The translations under genes were made by a program, and so were the position numbers. The notes below the pieces were generated by a model that was not told the DNA's origin, made no database searches, and saw only the letters and a list, made by a program, of their open reading frames with translations. From Halarcobacter anaerophilus (GTDB lineage Bacteria > Campylobacterota > Campylobacteria > Campylobacterales > Arcobacteraceae): DNA of 64,000 nucleotides. The stretch covers positions 1,550,001-1,614,000 of the forward strand of contig NZ_CP041070.1 of NCBI RefSeq assembly GCF_006459125.1. The letters are read 5' to 3'. How positions within the stretch are numbered: the first letter of the stretch is position 1; every line of letters starts with the position of its first letter. Of the stretch, positions 15,224-24,640 are shown in pieces.

Positions 15224-17178
15224 TAGCTTATCTTCGTCCCTGATTTTTTAGCTTTTTCAGGTCTTACTAAACATAAACCGTTTTCATCACGTGCCGCTAA
15301 AAGCATACCTTCACTTACCATTCCCATAAGTTTTGCAGGTTTTAAATTAGCAACAACACAAGCTTGTGTTCCTATTAATTCATCCGGAGAATAGAACTCT
15401 TTTATTCCTGCTAAGATTTGTCTGTTTTTTCCTTCTGCCAAATCTACTTGAAGTTTTAAGAGTTTTTTAGATTTTGGAACTTCTTGAGCTTCTACAATTG
15501 TTCCTATTTTTAAAGTTGTTTCAAAGAACTTATCAATTGTAATTAAATTGTCAGGTTCTTCTTCTTTCTGCTCTTTTTTAGAAGATTTTGTTTCAACTTC
15601 CGCTTTTGATACATCTGTAACTTTTGCTTGTTCCAATAAAACTTCTTCAATTCTAGGAAATAGTTGCTCAACTTTTGTAATAGTTGTTTCAGGAATCAAC
15701 TCTTTATTTACGATTAATTTATTATAAGTATCCGTATCTATATTTATTCCCAAAGATTTTGCAATTTTTGCAATTTTTTCCGGCATAACAGAATCTAAAA
15801 GTAGGGCTACTTTAGCCATAACATTTGTAATTAAAGCTACCAAAGCCATAGCTTCGTCATCTTTTCCTTCTTTCATTTTTGCCCAAGGTTCATAATCACC
15901 GATTGCTTTGTTTGCAATTGTTAAAACTTTCCAAATATCTTCTAAATATCTGTTTAATTGCATATTGTAGATATAATCTTCTACATTTTCTAAAATTGCA
16001 TTTACTTCATCTAACTCTTTTTGATGAAATTTTTTTACATCTTTTGAGTTTATTTTAAAATCAAAATATTTTCCGCTCATCCCTGAAATTCTGTTTAGAA
16101 GATTTCCTAAATCATTTCCTAAGTCTGAATTTATTCTATCAATTAAAGCTTTTTGAGAAAAATCACCGTCTTGTCCGAAAGGAACTTCTCTTAACATAAA
16201 ATATCTAAAAGCATCTAAACCGTAAGCATCGGCAACTTCTTTAGGATTTACTACATTTCCTTTTGATTTAGACATCTTTTCTCCGTCTCTTGTCCACCAA
16301 CCGTGAGCTGCAATATGATCAGGAAGAGGTAAATCTAAAGACATTAAAAATGCAGGCCAGTAGATTGAGTGAAATCTTAAAATATCTTTTCCTACAAGTT
16401 GTATTTTAGCAGGCCAATACTCCATATTTTTTTCATCTGTTCCATATCCTAAAGCAGTAATATAGTTAAGTAAAGCATCTAACCAAACATACATAACATG
16501 TTTTGGTTCATTTATCGATTCAGGAAGTTTTACTCCCCAATCAAAAGATGTTCTTGAAATAGATAAGTCTTTTAATCCGCTTTTTACGAAGTTAATAATT
16601 TCATTCTTTTTTGATCTTGGTAAAATACAGTCTTCTTTCTCTTCATACCATTTTAACAATCTATCTTCATATTTAGATAGTTTAAAGAAAAAGCTCTCTT
16701 CTTTTACAATATTTGTAGGTTTCCCGCAATCAGGACAAAACTCTTCATCTACAAGTTGCTTTTCCGTAAAAAAAGTTTCACAAGATACGCAATAATATCC
16801 TTCATATTCACCTTTGTAAATATCACCTTTGTTATACATAGTTTCAAATGCTTTTTGAACTCCAATTTTATGTTCTTCATCTGTAGTTCTGATAAATTTA
16901 TCGTATGAAATATCAAAATCATCCCATAGTTTTCTAAATTTGCCTGATACTTCATCTGCATACTCTTTGGGTGTTTTCCCTCTAGCTTCTGCACTTTGAG
17001 CGATTTTTTGACCGTGTTCATCAGTACCTGTTAAAAAAAATGTTTTATGCCCCACAAGTCTTGAATATCTTGCTAACATATCTGCAATAATTGTTGTGTA
17101 TGCATGCCCGATATGAGCTACATCATTTACATAATAAATTGGAGTAGTAATATAAACATTCTTACAACTATTTTCCAT
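15223..17178 (-). CDS. metG: Methionyl-tRNA synthetase
   Basis: A 651-residue class I synthetase that charges tRNA-Met and tRNA-fMet. It shows HIGH at 22-25, a CxxC...CxxC zinc knuckle (CVSC, CPDC, about 129-150), KMSKS (DGEKMSKSKGNVV), the anticodon-binding helical domain, a charged linker rich in Lys/Glu/Ser, and a C-terminal tRNA-binding OB domain (ITIDKFFETTLKIGTIVEA onward). It is followed without a gap by the MurF-like gene. In C. jejuni, as I recall, the metS-fbp-mobB group has the same order. Two of its substrates are encoded at 4676 and 6319. Confidence 0.97.
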   Translation of the reverse strand: MENSCKNVYITTPIYYVNDVAHIGHAYTTIIADMLARYSRLVGHKTFFLTGTDEHGQKIAQSAEARGKTPKEYADEVSGKFRKLWDDFDISYDKFIRTTDEEHKIGVQKAFETMYNKGDIYKGEYEGYYCVSCETFFTEKQLVDEEFCPDCGKPTNIVKEESFFFKLSKYEDRLLKWYEEKEDCILPRSKKNEIINFVKSGLKDLSISRTSFDWGVKLPESINEPKHVMYVWLDALLNYITALGYGTDEKNMEYWPAKIQLVGKDILRFHSIYWPAFLMSLDLPLPDHIAAHGWWTRDGEKMSKSKGNVVNPKEVADAYGLDAFRYFMLREVPFGQDGDFSQKALIDRINSDLGNDLGNLLNRISGMSGKYFDFKINSKDVKKFHQKELDEVNAILENVEDYIYNMQLNRYLEDIWKVLTIANKAIGDYEPWAKMKEGKDDEAMALVALITNVMAKVALLLDSVMPEKIAKIAKSLGINIDTDTYNKLIVNKELIPETTITKVEQLFPRIEEVLLEQAKVTDVSKAEVETKSSKKEQKEEEPDNLITIDKFFETTLKIGTIVEAQEVPKSKKLLKLQVDLAEGKNRQILAGIKEFYSPDELIGTQACVVANLKPAKLMGMVSEGMLLAARDENGLCLVRPEKAKKSGTKIS

Positions 17179-17200
17179 AAATTTCCCTCTTTTTATTTAA

Positions 17201-17401
17201 TTAAAATTCGAATCCACCGCCGGAACCTTTATTCATTGATTCGTAAACGGCGAGTATATACTCTTTTCTAAGTTCGCACTCAAAAAATTTATCACATGGA
17301 GTACATGAGTTTAAGTTATTAGATTCTTGACACTGTTTCAACTCTGCAACTTTTGAATCTAATTTCTTTTCCCATTCATCTGTTTCTTCATTAACTTGCA
17401 T
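17201..17401 (-). CDS. Small conserved Cys-containing protein between fbp and metG
   Basis: This 66-residue soluble protein has four Cys ([16 protein letters not shown], about 23-47) arranged as possible metal ligands and a Gly-rich C-terminus ending GSGGGFEF. It overlaps fbp by 11 bases and precedes metG by 22. The same slot holds a small unknown ORF in Campylobacter, to my knowledge. Function unknown; redox or zinc binding is a guess from the Cys pattern. Confidence 0.65.
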   Translation of the reverse strand: MQVNEETDEWEKKLDSKVAELKQCQESNNLNSCTPCDKFFECELRKEYILAVYESMNKGSGGGFEF

Positions 17402-18239
17402 ATTCTTTGTATACTTCTTTTACTTTTTTTATCTCTTCTTTTGAACCGAAAAAACACGGTGTTGTATCATGAATATGTGTTGTTTCAACTTCTAATGCTC
17501 TTTTAAAACCGTCCGTTGCGGCTCCACCTGCAAATTCATAAGTTAAAGCAAAAGGGAAAACCTCAAAAAGTTGTCTTAATTTTCCTTTTGGTTTATCACT
17601 GGTTCCCGGATAAGAAAAAAGTCCACCGCCTTTTAGTAAAATTTGGTGTAAATCAGGAACCATTCCTCCTGAATATCTTAGATAATATCCTTCATTAAAC
17701 ATATCTTTTAAAAGTTTTTTGTGATAATTAGACCAACACATTTGAGTTGAACCTGTAGCATTAAGGTTCCCTTTTTCATTTAATTTAACATCTTTTATAT
17801 ATTTAAATTCACCGTTATGAAGTCTATACATTTTTACGCAATTATCTAAAGCTACAACCATCTCAATTCTAGGTCCAAATACAACATAAACAGCGGCAAT
17901 AATATTTTTTGCATTAAATTCATTTTTATAAATACCGTAAATAGAACCTACAGAAAGGTTTACATCTACTAATGATGAACCGTCAAGAGGATCATAAGCA
18001 ATTAAGTATTCACCGTTTTCATGTAAAGGAACAATTGATTCTTGCTCTTCACTTACAATCTCTTTTATAGAAGGAATTTCCGAGAAGATTTTCCCTATAA
18101 TAAGATCGCTTGCAATATCAAGTTTTAACTGAGTATCTCCAGTAGAGTTCTCATTTGTACTTTTACTTGTATCACCTTTATCTATAACTTTTTTGATTTC
18201 AATACTTGCTTTTTTTATTGCTTCTAAAATCTCGTTCAT
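17391..18239 (-). CDS. fbp: Fructose-1,6-bisphosphatase, class I
   Basis: This 282-residue enzyme hydrolyses fructose 1,6-bisphosphate in gluconeogenesis. It has the metal/phosphate motif [19 protein letters not shown] (about 89-107), the acidic EEQES site upstream and [13 protein letters not shown]. It fits with pckA and the oxaloacetate decarboxylase in the same window as a gluconeogenic lifestyle. Start overlaps the mobB stop by one base; end overlaps the 66-residue ORF. Confidence 0.95.
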   Translation of the reverse strand: MNEILEAIKKASIEIKKVIDKGDTSKSTNENSTGDTQLKLDIASDLIIGKIFSEIPSIKEIVSEEQESIVPLHENGEYLIAYDPLDGSSLVDVNLSVGSIYGIYKNEFNAKNIIAAVYVVFGPRIEMVVALDNCVKMYRLHNGEFKYIKDVKLNEKGNLNATGSTQMCWSNYHKKLLKDMFNEGYYLRYSGGMVPDLHQILLKGGGLFSYPGTSDKPKGKLRQLFEVFPFALTYEFAGGAATDGFKRALEVETTHIHDTTPCFFGSKEEIKKVKEVYKEYAS

Positions 18240-18742
18240 TATACTCTCTTTGCATATTTTTCAATCCAAGATATAATTTCATCCGGATTATTTAAATTTA
18301 ATTTGTCAATATTTGAAGGTATTTGACTCTCATTTATGGTTTCATCATACGCTATTGCATTTGTAACACTAAAATATGATTCATCCAGTTTCTCTCTAAA
18401 TATTGAAATTCTAGGTAATGGAAGATTTTTAAGTCCTTCTACTAATAAATAATCAAATTCACCGAAGAGTTCAATAAGCTCTTGGATAGAAGAACTCTCT
18501 TGTTTAAAAAGAGTAGTTCTTGTAGGACTTACAACAGCAACATCTGCACCTGTTTTAAAGAACTTATCACTATCTTTACCGGGAGAATCGAACTTTGCTT
18601 TGTCTTTGGGATCATGTTTTACAATACAGACTTTAAATCCTGCTTTTTGCAGTAATTCCGAAACTTTTATAATAAGCGTTGTTTTCCCGCTGTTTGATGG
18701 ACCGCTAAATGCCACTGCTAATTTTTTAAATTCCTTACTCAT
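18239..18742 (-). CDS. mobB: Molybdopterin-guanine dinucleotide biosynthesis protein MobB
   Basis: A 167-residue P-loop protein: [12 protein letters not shown] (13-24) is Walker A, followed by [13 protein letters not shown] and [14 protein letters not shown], the usual MobB blocks. It binds GTP and assists MobA in making the MGD form of molybdenum cofactor for oxidoreductases. It is first of the mobB-fbp-ORF-metG group and divergent from the lipoprotein at 18821. Confidence 0.93.
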   Translation of the reverse strand: MSKEFKKLAVAFSGPSNSGKTTLIIKVSELLQKAGFKVCIVKHDPKDKAKFDSPGKDSDKFFKTGADVAVVSPTRTTLFKQESSSIQELIELFGEFDYLLVEGLKNLPLPRISIFREKLDESYFSVTNAIAYDETINESQIPSNIDKLNLNNPDEIISWIEKYAKRV

Positions 18743-18820
18743 AGAGGAGATTTTATCTAAATGATGGTTAAAGTAACTTTAGTGTAGAATTCCATTTATT
18801 AACTATCGGGAGTAATTTTA

Positions 18821-19303
18821 ATGAATAAGTTTTATTCACTTTTTTTCATCTTTTTTTCAATATTTTTTACAGCTTGTAACCCAACAACTTCATTAGAACA
18901 TTTTTCAAATAATCCTGTAGATGCCTATTCGGTTCAATATACAAAAAAAAGGGATATTCTTTTTAATAAAGAGCTAAAAGCAATGCTTTTTGCTACATAT
19001 TTGAATAAAATTTCAACTAAATATAATACAAATGAAGTTTACAGTTTTGTTATCGGTGTTCAATATGTCAATAATGAAGATGATGAACTAATAAAAAGCG
19101 TTACTTTAAACGGGAAAAAGCCTTTAAGTTTTATTAACTTAAAAAAAGAATCAAAACTTCTAAAAAACATTTCATTAAAAAATAATTGGGCGAAGTATTA
19201 TTTAGTAGATTTTACAAAAGATAAAGATGATGAGTCAAATAAATTAAATTTAGACTTCTCTCACTCTACTTGGGGTAAAGCTCTTATAAGTTTTCCCAAA
19301 TAG
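18821..19303 (+). CDS. Putative outer-membrane lipoprotein
   Basis: This 160-residue protein has a signal peptide ending in lipobox FTAC (Cys19) and a mature domain of mixed beta/alpha with many Lys and Asn. GGGAG precedes the ATG. It overlaps the convergent slt gene by 20 bases. Campylobacter carries an unknown ORF in the same mobB-slt interval. Role unknown; envelope location is inferred from the lipobox. Confidence 0.7.
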   Translation: MNKFYSLFFIFFSIFFTACNPTTSLEHFSNNPVDAYSVQYTKKRDILFNKELKAMLFATYLNKISTKYNTNEVYSFVIGVQYVNNEDDELIKSVTLNGKKPLSFINLKKESKLLKNISLKNNWAKYYLVDFTKDKDDESNKLNLDFSHSTWGKALISFPK

Positions 19304-20717
19304 TATTTAACTCTAATCTCTCTTTAGACTTTTTATCTAATTTATTATAAGCCAAGGTATACCATAAAAGGTAATTTTCATTTCCTTCTAAAAGGGGAAA
19401 TAATTTAATATAAGAAGTTAACAAATCATCCTTTTTTATAGCACTAAGAGCAGTTATTTGATCTAAATTTTTAACTTCTTTATTGTATTTAAACAAGATT
19501 GACAAAAGATTATTATTTGTTTCTATATTTAATCTTTCTAGATATGCTTTTGCATAAGTCAAACTATCTTCCATATTAAAAAAAGAGTTAAAATTATACT
19601 CTTTTGAAAGATCTTTTATCCAAACAGGTTTTAGCTGCATAATACCGACTTTTAAATCTTTTGATACTTTATCTAACTCAAGATTTGATTGGCTTTTTGC
19701 TATTGCGTAGAGCAGGGCGATAGTTTTTGAATTTGAAGATTTTAGTATTGTTTTAAATTCATTTAAAGAATCAATTTTAAAATCTTTACTTATTTTGTTT
19801 CCTAAAAGTTCATTTGCATAATATGAATAAAAATTAAAATTTTCGCTTGAAGAGAGAAGTTTTAAGATAGATTCATCTTTTGTTATTAAATACTCTAAAA
19901 AGTCTACTTTATCAATAAACTTTTTATTAGAGCTTTTCTTTTTTGCATTTTCCAAATAGTTATAAGCTTTATTGAAATCTTTAAATCTTATAGCATTTAT
20001 AGCCAAATAAAAAGAGGATTTGTACCCTAACTCTTTATCATCAAGACCGTTTAGGTTTTTATTTAAATTAGTAAGTTTGTTATTGCTTAGAACAAGTTTT
20101 AAGAACTCTTCAAACTTTTTTTTATTTTTATATATTTTTTCAAATGTTCTTTTAGGTAATTTATAATTAAAATATTTTTCTCTAAAAGAAGAATCAACAT
20201 TTAAAAATATATCATAAAAATTGGATTTATCTTGCACAATTAGCCTTGTAAAAGGTATAGCTGAAGAGATTACTTTAATTTTTTTCGTAAAAGCAGGGTA
20301 TTTGTCTTTAGTTTTTTGAATAATTATATTTAGATCAAAAGAGGATAATAAAGATGCCTTTTTTAAACTTAAGCCATTTACTATACAATCGGCATAAGAA
20401 TCAACCAAGTCGCTGTTTTTCATATTCATACATTGGGCAACGGCAAAAGTTTCATCATGACCGAACTTTGATGCAAAATTATAAAAAAGTTCATTGTTTA
20501 TATTGTAAATTAAATTTAATGCTTCATAAGCTTGATCATTTGAAATATTATTTTTTTTCAAATACTCGTTTATAAAAAAATCTCTTTTTATATTTTTAGG
20601 TAAAGTCTTTAGATAATCAAGAGTTAAAGAAGAAGTTTGTAGAGTCTGAATATTTTCTTCTATCTCATTTGCATAAAAAGAAGCAGCCAAGCAAAGAGAC
20701 AGAAGAATCTTTTTCAT
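19284..20717 (-). CDS. slt: Slt-type lytic transglycosylase homologue with Glu to Gln at the catalytic position
   Basis: A 477-residue periplasmic protein: signal peptide (1-17), a long alpha-helical superhelix (about 25-325) and a C-terminal SLT domain. The domain keeps VGIMQLKPVW (358-367) and later conserved residues. However, the catalytic segment, normally A-x-x-R-Q-E-S, reads AIAKSQSN. Position 343 is therefore Gln (codon CAA at 19689-19691) instead of the acid Glu. Unless another residue substitutes, it should not cleave peptidoglycan and may only bind it. The frame is intact and the place in the mobB-slt-yggT-gltX order is conserved with Campylobacter. Confidence 0.8.
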   Translation of the reverse strand: MKKILLSLCLAASFYANEIEENIQTLQTSSLTLDYLKTLPKNIKRDFFINEYLKKNNISNDQAYEALNLIYNINNELFYNFASKFGHDETFAVAQCMNMKNSDLVDSYADCIVNGLSLKKASLLSSFDLNIIIQKTKDKYPAFTKKIKVISSAIPFTRLIVQDKSNFYDIFLNVDSSFREKYFNYKLPKRTFEKIYKNKKKFEEFLKLVLSNNKLTNLNKNLNGLDDKELGYKSSFYLAINAIRFKDFNKAYNYLENAKKKSSNKKFIDKVDFLEYLITKDESILKLLSSSENFNFYSYYANELLGNKISKDFKIDSLNEFKTILKSSNSKTIALLYAIAKSQSNLELDKVSKDLKVGIMQLKPVWIKDLSKEYNFNSFFNMEDSLTYAKAYLERLNIETNNNLLSILFKYNKEVKNLDQITALSAIKKDDLLTSYIKLFPLLEGNENYLLWYTLAYNKLDKKSKERLELNTIWENL

Positions 20718-20720
20718 TTT

Positions 20721-20999
20721 TTACATTCCCATAAAAAGTCTTCCTAAAAAAGTCTCTAGGAAAATCAAAACAAAAATAACAATAATCGGCGCTAAATCCA
20801 TTCCTCCTACTACTGTTGGAATAAATCTTCTAACCAAAGCGTATGCAGGTTCAGTTAACCTATACAGCATTTGGACAATTGGATTATAAGGATCAGGTCT
20901 GACCCAACTTAAAAGTGCAGAAATAATAATAACCCATTTGTATAAAGAAATTATTGTTAAAATAACCGTAAAAACTGAGCCTAAAAGTGCATCCATCAT
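20721..20999 (-). CDS. YggT family membrane protein
   Basis: This 92-residue protein has two membrane segments (about 8-28 and 65-88) separated by the conserved [23 protein letters not shown] (split: [11 protein letters not shown] at 28-38, then RLTEP), diagnostic of YggT/Ycf19 proteins. These are linked to cell envelope, osmotic response or division-site functions in other bacteria. It overlaps gltX by four bases and lies three bases from slt. Confidence 0.88.
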   Translation of the reverse strand: MMDALLGSVFTVILTIISLYKWVIIISALLSWVRPDPYNPIVQMLYRLTEPAYALVRRFIPTVVGGMDLAPIIVIFVLIFLETFLGRLFMGM

Positions 21000-22261
21000 T
21001 TTGTAATCTCTCCTAAATAATTTTTAATCAAAGGATATATCTCTAAAAGCTCAGGTCCTTTATTTTCTCCTGTTAAGATATATCTAAAAGGGATTGAAAA
21101 ATTTTCACCTTTTAACCCTGTTTTTTCTATAACATACTCTTTTAATTCATTATAATTCTCGTAAAAAGGAGCTTCTTTCATACATGATTTAATCTTTGTA
21201 AACTCTTTTTCAAAGCCTTTACAAGTTGTTTTTTTATTAAAAATTGAATCTATTTTTGATTTTATTTCTTTTATAGTATCTGCTTCTTTTAAGAAAAGTT
21301 TTCCTAATTCTCCGATATCAGTATCTGCAAATCCTAAAATTTTTGATAATCTCATTTCATCAATTTTTTCTAAATGCTTTTTATTTATAAATTTTAATTT
21401 ATCTATGTCAAACTTTACGGAATTTTGTGATATATTTTTTATATCAAACCACTCTACGGCTTCTTCTAAAGTAAAAATTTCTTTTGGAGTTTTATTTCCA
21501 AGAAGAACTAAATAGTTTGCAATAGCACTTGGTAAAAATCCTTCATCTATAAGCATTTTTACAGGAATTTCATTTAAAATACCCGGTAAATGTATATATT
21601 CTATCTTTTTATTATAATTTAAAGAGTCTCTTACATGAATTTGCTTGGGAGTATTTGACAAATACTTCTCTTCTCTAAGTACAACAGAGATATCATAAAG
21701 CATATCATCAATAGCACAGGCATAATCATATGTAGGAGTTTTATCATGATTTAAAATAATAAAAGAGTCTACTTCAAAAGGTTTAAATGTAAACTCACCT
21801 TTTAACAAGTCTGTAAAAGTAACTGCTTCTTTTGGTTTTTTTAACCTTACAGTAAAGGGTGCATTGCAGTTTAAAACTGTTTCATCAGATAAATTTTCAC
21901 AGAATCCGTCATATCTAAAAGGTTTTCCTTCTTTTTCTAACTCTTCTTTTATCTCTTCAAGTTTTGCATCGGAACAAAAACAGGCAAAAGCTTTTTTCTC
22001 ATTCATTAATTGCATTGCAAGTTTTTGATAATATTTTAAATTTCCGCTTTGGTTAACAACTTGAGCATACTCAATCGAAAAAAGATTTAAAAGCTCTAAA
22101 ATCTCTTTCTCTTTGTCTTCACTATTTTTTTGACTATTGGTATCTTCAATTTTTATTAATAACTTTTCGTTTAACTGTTTTGATAATATATAATTAAATA
22201 TTGCAACTCTTAAGTTGCCAATATTCATCTCTTGTGTAGAACTTGGTGCAAATCTCAACAC
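20996..22261 (-). CDS. gltX: Glutamyl-tRNA synthetase paralogue lacking all class I ATP-site motifs
   Basis: A 421-residue protein with the fold and N-terminus of GluRS2 ([18 protein letters not shown]). HIGH is NIGN (13-16). The RGEDH block is REEKY (196-200). The whole KMSKR loop is missing: HLPGILNE (224-231) jumps straight to [13 protein letters not shown], about 14 residues short of the H. pylori GluRS2 layout as I know it. The frame is unbroken and the anticodon-binding half persists. Charging activity looks lost; tRNA binding or a new role is possible. GTG 22261 matches the family N-terminus and follows GGAG. It is cotranscribed with yggT and slt. Confidence 0.85.
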   Translation of the reverse strand: MLRFAPSSTQEMNIGNLRVAIFNYILSKQLNEKLLIKIEDTNSQKNSEDKEKEILELLNLFSIEYAQVVNQSGNLKYYQKLAMQLMNEKKAFACFCSDAKLEEIKEELEKEGKPFRYDGFCENLSDETVLNCNAPFTVRLKKPKEAVTFTDLLKGEFTFKPFEVDSFIILNHDKTPTYDYACAIDDMLYDISVVLREEKYLSNTPKQIHVRDSLNYNKKIEYIHLPGILNEIPVKMLIDEGFLPSAIANYLVLLGNKTPKEIFTLEEAVEWFDIKNISQNSVKFDIDKLKFINKKHLEKIDEMRLSKILGFADTDIGELGKLFLKEADTIKEIKSKIDSIFNKKTTCKGFEKEFTKIKSCMKEAPFYENYNELKEYVIEKTGLKGENFSIPFRYILTGENKGPELLEIYPLIKNYLGEITK

Positions 22262-22265
22262 CTTT

Positions 22266-23561
22266 TTATCTCCTTACTATTGAAAAAGACAATTTATTTA
22301 TCTCTTTATGAGATTTTATATAATTATTTAAATCTTCTAATTTAAGAGATTCTATCTTTTCCAACTCTTTTTTATTGTAATCTTGAGGTAAGCCTCTGTA
22401 AAATAGAGTAAAGGCTCTATTTAATCTTTGAGAAAGTGTTTCTGTTCTAAGAGGTTCACTTCCTAATAGAAATTTTTTGGCAGAATCTAATTCCTCTTTT
22501 GTAACTCCGTTTTTAACAAACTCTTCTACTAAAGTTTCAACTAAAGATTTTGCTTCATCGGCGCTTTCTAATTTAGTTTGTAAATATCCTGTAAAATAAG
22601 AGTATGTTTTATTCATAGAAATATATCCGTAAGCAGAATACGCCAATCCTCTTTTTACTCTTATCTCTTCCATCAACCTTGAACCGAAACCGCTTCCTCC
22701 AAGAATAAACGAAGCAACTTTTGCCATATAAACATTTTGATCTTTTACATCTATATTAAAAGGGCTTCCAAAATAGATATAAGCTTGTTGTGTATCTTTT
22801 TTTATCTCTTTTATTTGCGTTTGGGATACCGTTTTAATCTCTTTTGAAGAGTTTTTTGAATCTGCATTTAATACTTTTAGACTTTTTTTGATTTTTGAAA
22901 TAATTTCATCATATTCAAAATCTCCACCTACTACTATAATAAGATTATTTATGTCTAAAGCATTTGTTAAAAACTTTTTTACATCACTTAAATTTATTTT
23001 AGAAAGAGACTCCTCTGTACCTAAAGATGGATTTTCCAAGGCACTATCTTTAAAAAGTATTTTTTTTAGATTTTGAGAAGCTATATAATCGTAATCATTT
23101 TCTTTTCTTTTTAAAGAACCTTTTTGCAAAGTTTTGATTTTTTCCAAAACTTTTTTATCATAATTTGGATCTTTTAATAAATCTTTTAATAAAACCAATG
23201 CTTTTTCATGAACATCTTTTAAAGAAGAGAGTTCTATAACAAAAGTTTCAAAACCTATATTAGATTGTAAAGAGATTGCAGAATTTTCAAGTTTTTCGGC
23301 AAATCTAGTACTTCCTATTTTTTTTGTTCCTTCATTTAAAAGTTTTGCACTAATTGAAGCAAGTCCGCTGTTTTTGTTATCTTGGATATATCCCGAGTTT
23401 GCAAAAACTAACTGTAGATTTAAAATAGGAAGAGATTTATCCTGTTCAAATACGACAGGAACATCAATGCCTTTTATATTTATATGCTTTATAGTAGCAC
23501 CCATCATTATTCCTTGTAAAAATAAAAATAAAATTATTAATTTTGAAATCCTCTTTTTCAT
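22266..23561 (-). CDS. M16 peptidase-like protein, non-catalytic subunit type
   Basis: A 431-residue exported protein with a signal peptide (1-22) and two M16 half-domains. The zinc motif HxxEH is absent; the same place reads [14 protein letters not shown] (67-80). The R/Y substrate motif of M16B partners is kept (RGLAYSAYG, near 305-313). Such proteins usually pair with an HxxEH subunit, which is not adjacent here. It probably serves as the substrate-binding half of a periplasmic protease. The gap to gltX is four bases. Confidence 0.82.
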   Translation of the reverse strand: MKKRISKLIILFLFLQGIMMGATIKHINIKGIDVPVVFEQDKSLPILNLQLVFANSGYIQDNKNSGLASISAKLLNEGTKKIGSTRFAEKLENSAISLQSNIGFETFVIELSSLKDVHEKALVLLKDLLKDPNYDKKVLEKIKTLQKGSLKRKENDYDYIASQNLKKILFKDSALENPSLGTEESLSKINLSDVKKFLTNALDINNLIIVVGGDFEYDEIISKIKKSLKVLNADSKNSSKEIKTVSQTQIKEIKKDTQQAYIYFGSPFNIDVKDQNVYMAKVASFILGGSGFGSRLMEEIRVKRGLAYSAYGYISMNKTYSYFTGYLQTKLESADEAKSLVETLVEEFVKNGVTKEELDSAKKFLLGSEPLRTETLSQRLNRAFTLFYRGLPQDYNKKELEKIESLKLEDLNNYIKSHKEINKLSFSIVRR

Positions 23562-23569
23562 AAGAGTTT

Positions 23570-24640
23570 TTAGAACCTCTCTAAAATTTCATATGCAGTA
23601 TTTCTTTTTGCAGGATTTTCTCCAACATCTTTAATTAGCTGAATCATTTCATCTTGATTCATGCAGTTTGTAGCTCCTGCTGCTGCAACAACATTTTCTT
23701 CCATCATAGTACTTCCTAAATCATTAGCTCCGAATTTTAAAGCCATTTGACCTATATAACTTCCTTGTGTTACCCAAGAACTTTGTATATTCGGGAAATT
23801 ATCCAAATATATTCTTGAAACAGCTAAAAGTCTTAAATATCTATTTGAAGATTGAGGTTTTAAATCAGGAATTTCTTCTTTTAGTTTTGTATTTGCACTT
23901 TGAAAAGACCACATAATAAATGCTCTGAAACCACCTGTTTCATCTTGCAATTTTCTGATTCTATCCCAGTGTTCGATAATCTCTTCATCTGTTTCAACTG
24001 TACCAAACATCATTGTTGCAGTTGTTTTCATACCTATTGAGTGAGCTAATCTGTGTATTTCAATCCACTCATCGGCATCTATTTTTTTAGGAGCAATAAC
24101 ATCTCTTACTCTATCACTTAAAATTTCAGCTCCTGCTCCTGGAATAGAGCTTAGACCTTTTGCCTGCAATCTTTTTAATACTTCAAGCTTTGATATTTTT
24201 GAAACTTTTGCAATATAAGAAATCTCTATTGCAGAAAAAGAGTGTAGGGTGATTTGAGGGAATTTTGTATGAATATGCTCCACTAAATCTTCATAATAAT
24301 CTATTTTCAAATTTGGATGAACTCCACCTTGCATAAGAATTTGAGTTCCACCTATTTCAAGTAATTCTTCTATTTTTTTATCTATTTCATCATATGATAA
24401 AACATATGAATCTTCATCTCTTTTATGTCTGTAGAAAGCACAGAATTTACAGTCTACCCAACATACGTTTGTATAATTTATATTTCTGTCTACAACAAAA
24501 GTTGTAACTCTGTCAGGGTGAAGTTGCTCTTTTTTCAAACTTGCAGACTTACCCAACTCTACTAAAGAAGCATTTTTTATTAAGTCTAATGCTTCCTCTT
24601 TTGATATTCTTCTATTTACTAAATCCATTTTTTTTACCAT
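23570..24640 (-). CDS. mqnC: Cyclic dehypoxanthinyl futalosine synthase (menaquinone, futalosine route)
   Basis: A 356-residue radical SAM enzyme with the cluster motif CWVDCKFCAFYRH (CxxxCxxC, about 40-52), then GGTQILMQGGVHP and SIPGAGAEILSDRVR. These match MqnC rather than MqnE. It cyclises dehypoxanthine futalosine in the alternative menaquinone pathway used by Campylobacterota. The ATG overlaps the bamA stop (TAATG), so it is coupled to bamA; ATG at codon 5 is an alternative start. Confidence 0.93.
   Translation of the reverse strand: MVKKMDLVNRRISKEEALDLIKNASLVELGKSASLKKEQLHPDRVTTFVVDRNINYTNVCWVDCKFCAFYRHKRDEDSYVLSYDEIDKKIEELLEIGGTQILMQGGVHPNLKIDYYEDLVEHIHTKFPQITLHSFSAIEISYIAKVSKISKLEVLKRLQAKGLSSIPGAGAEILSDRVRDVIAPKKIDADEWIEIHRLAHSIGMKTTATMMFGTVETDEEIIEHWDRIRKLQDETGGFRAFIMWSFQSANTKLKEEIPDLKPQSSNRYLRLLAVSRIYLDNFPNIQSSWVTQGSYIGQMALKFGANDLGSTMMEENVVAAAGATNCMNQDEMIQLIKDVGENPAKRNTAYEILERF

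Noticed and set aside
20996-22261. gltX as a frameshifted pseudogene
   Set aside because: The ORF is open across all missing motifs and the loss of KMSKR is an in-frame gap, so it is described as an altered gene, not a broken one.
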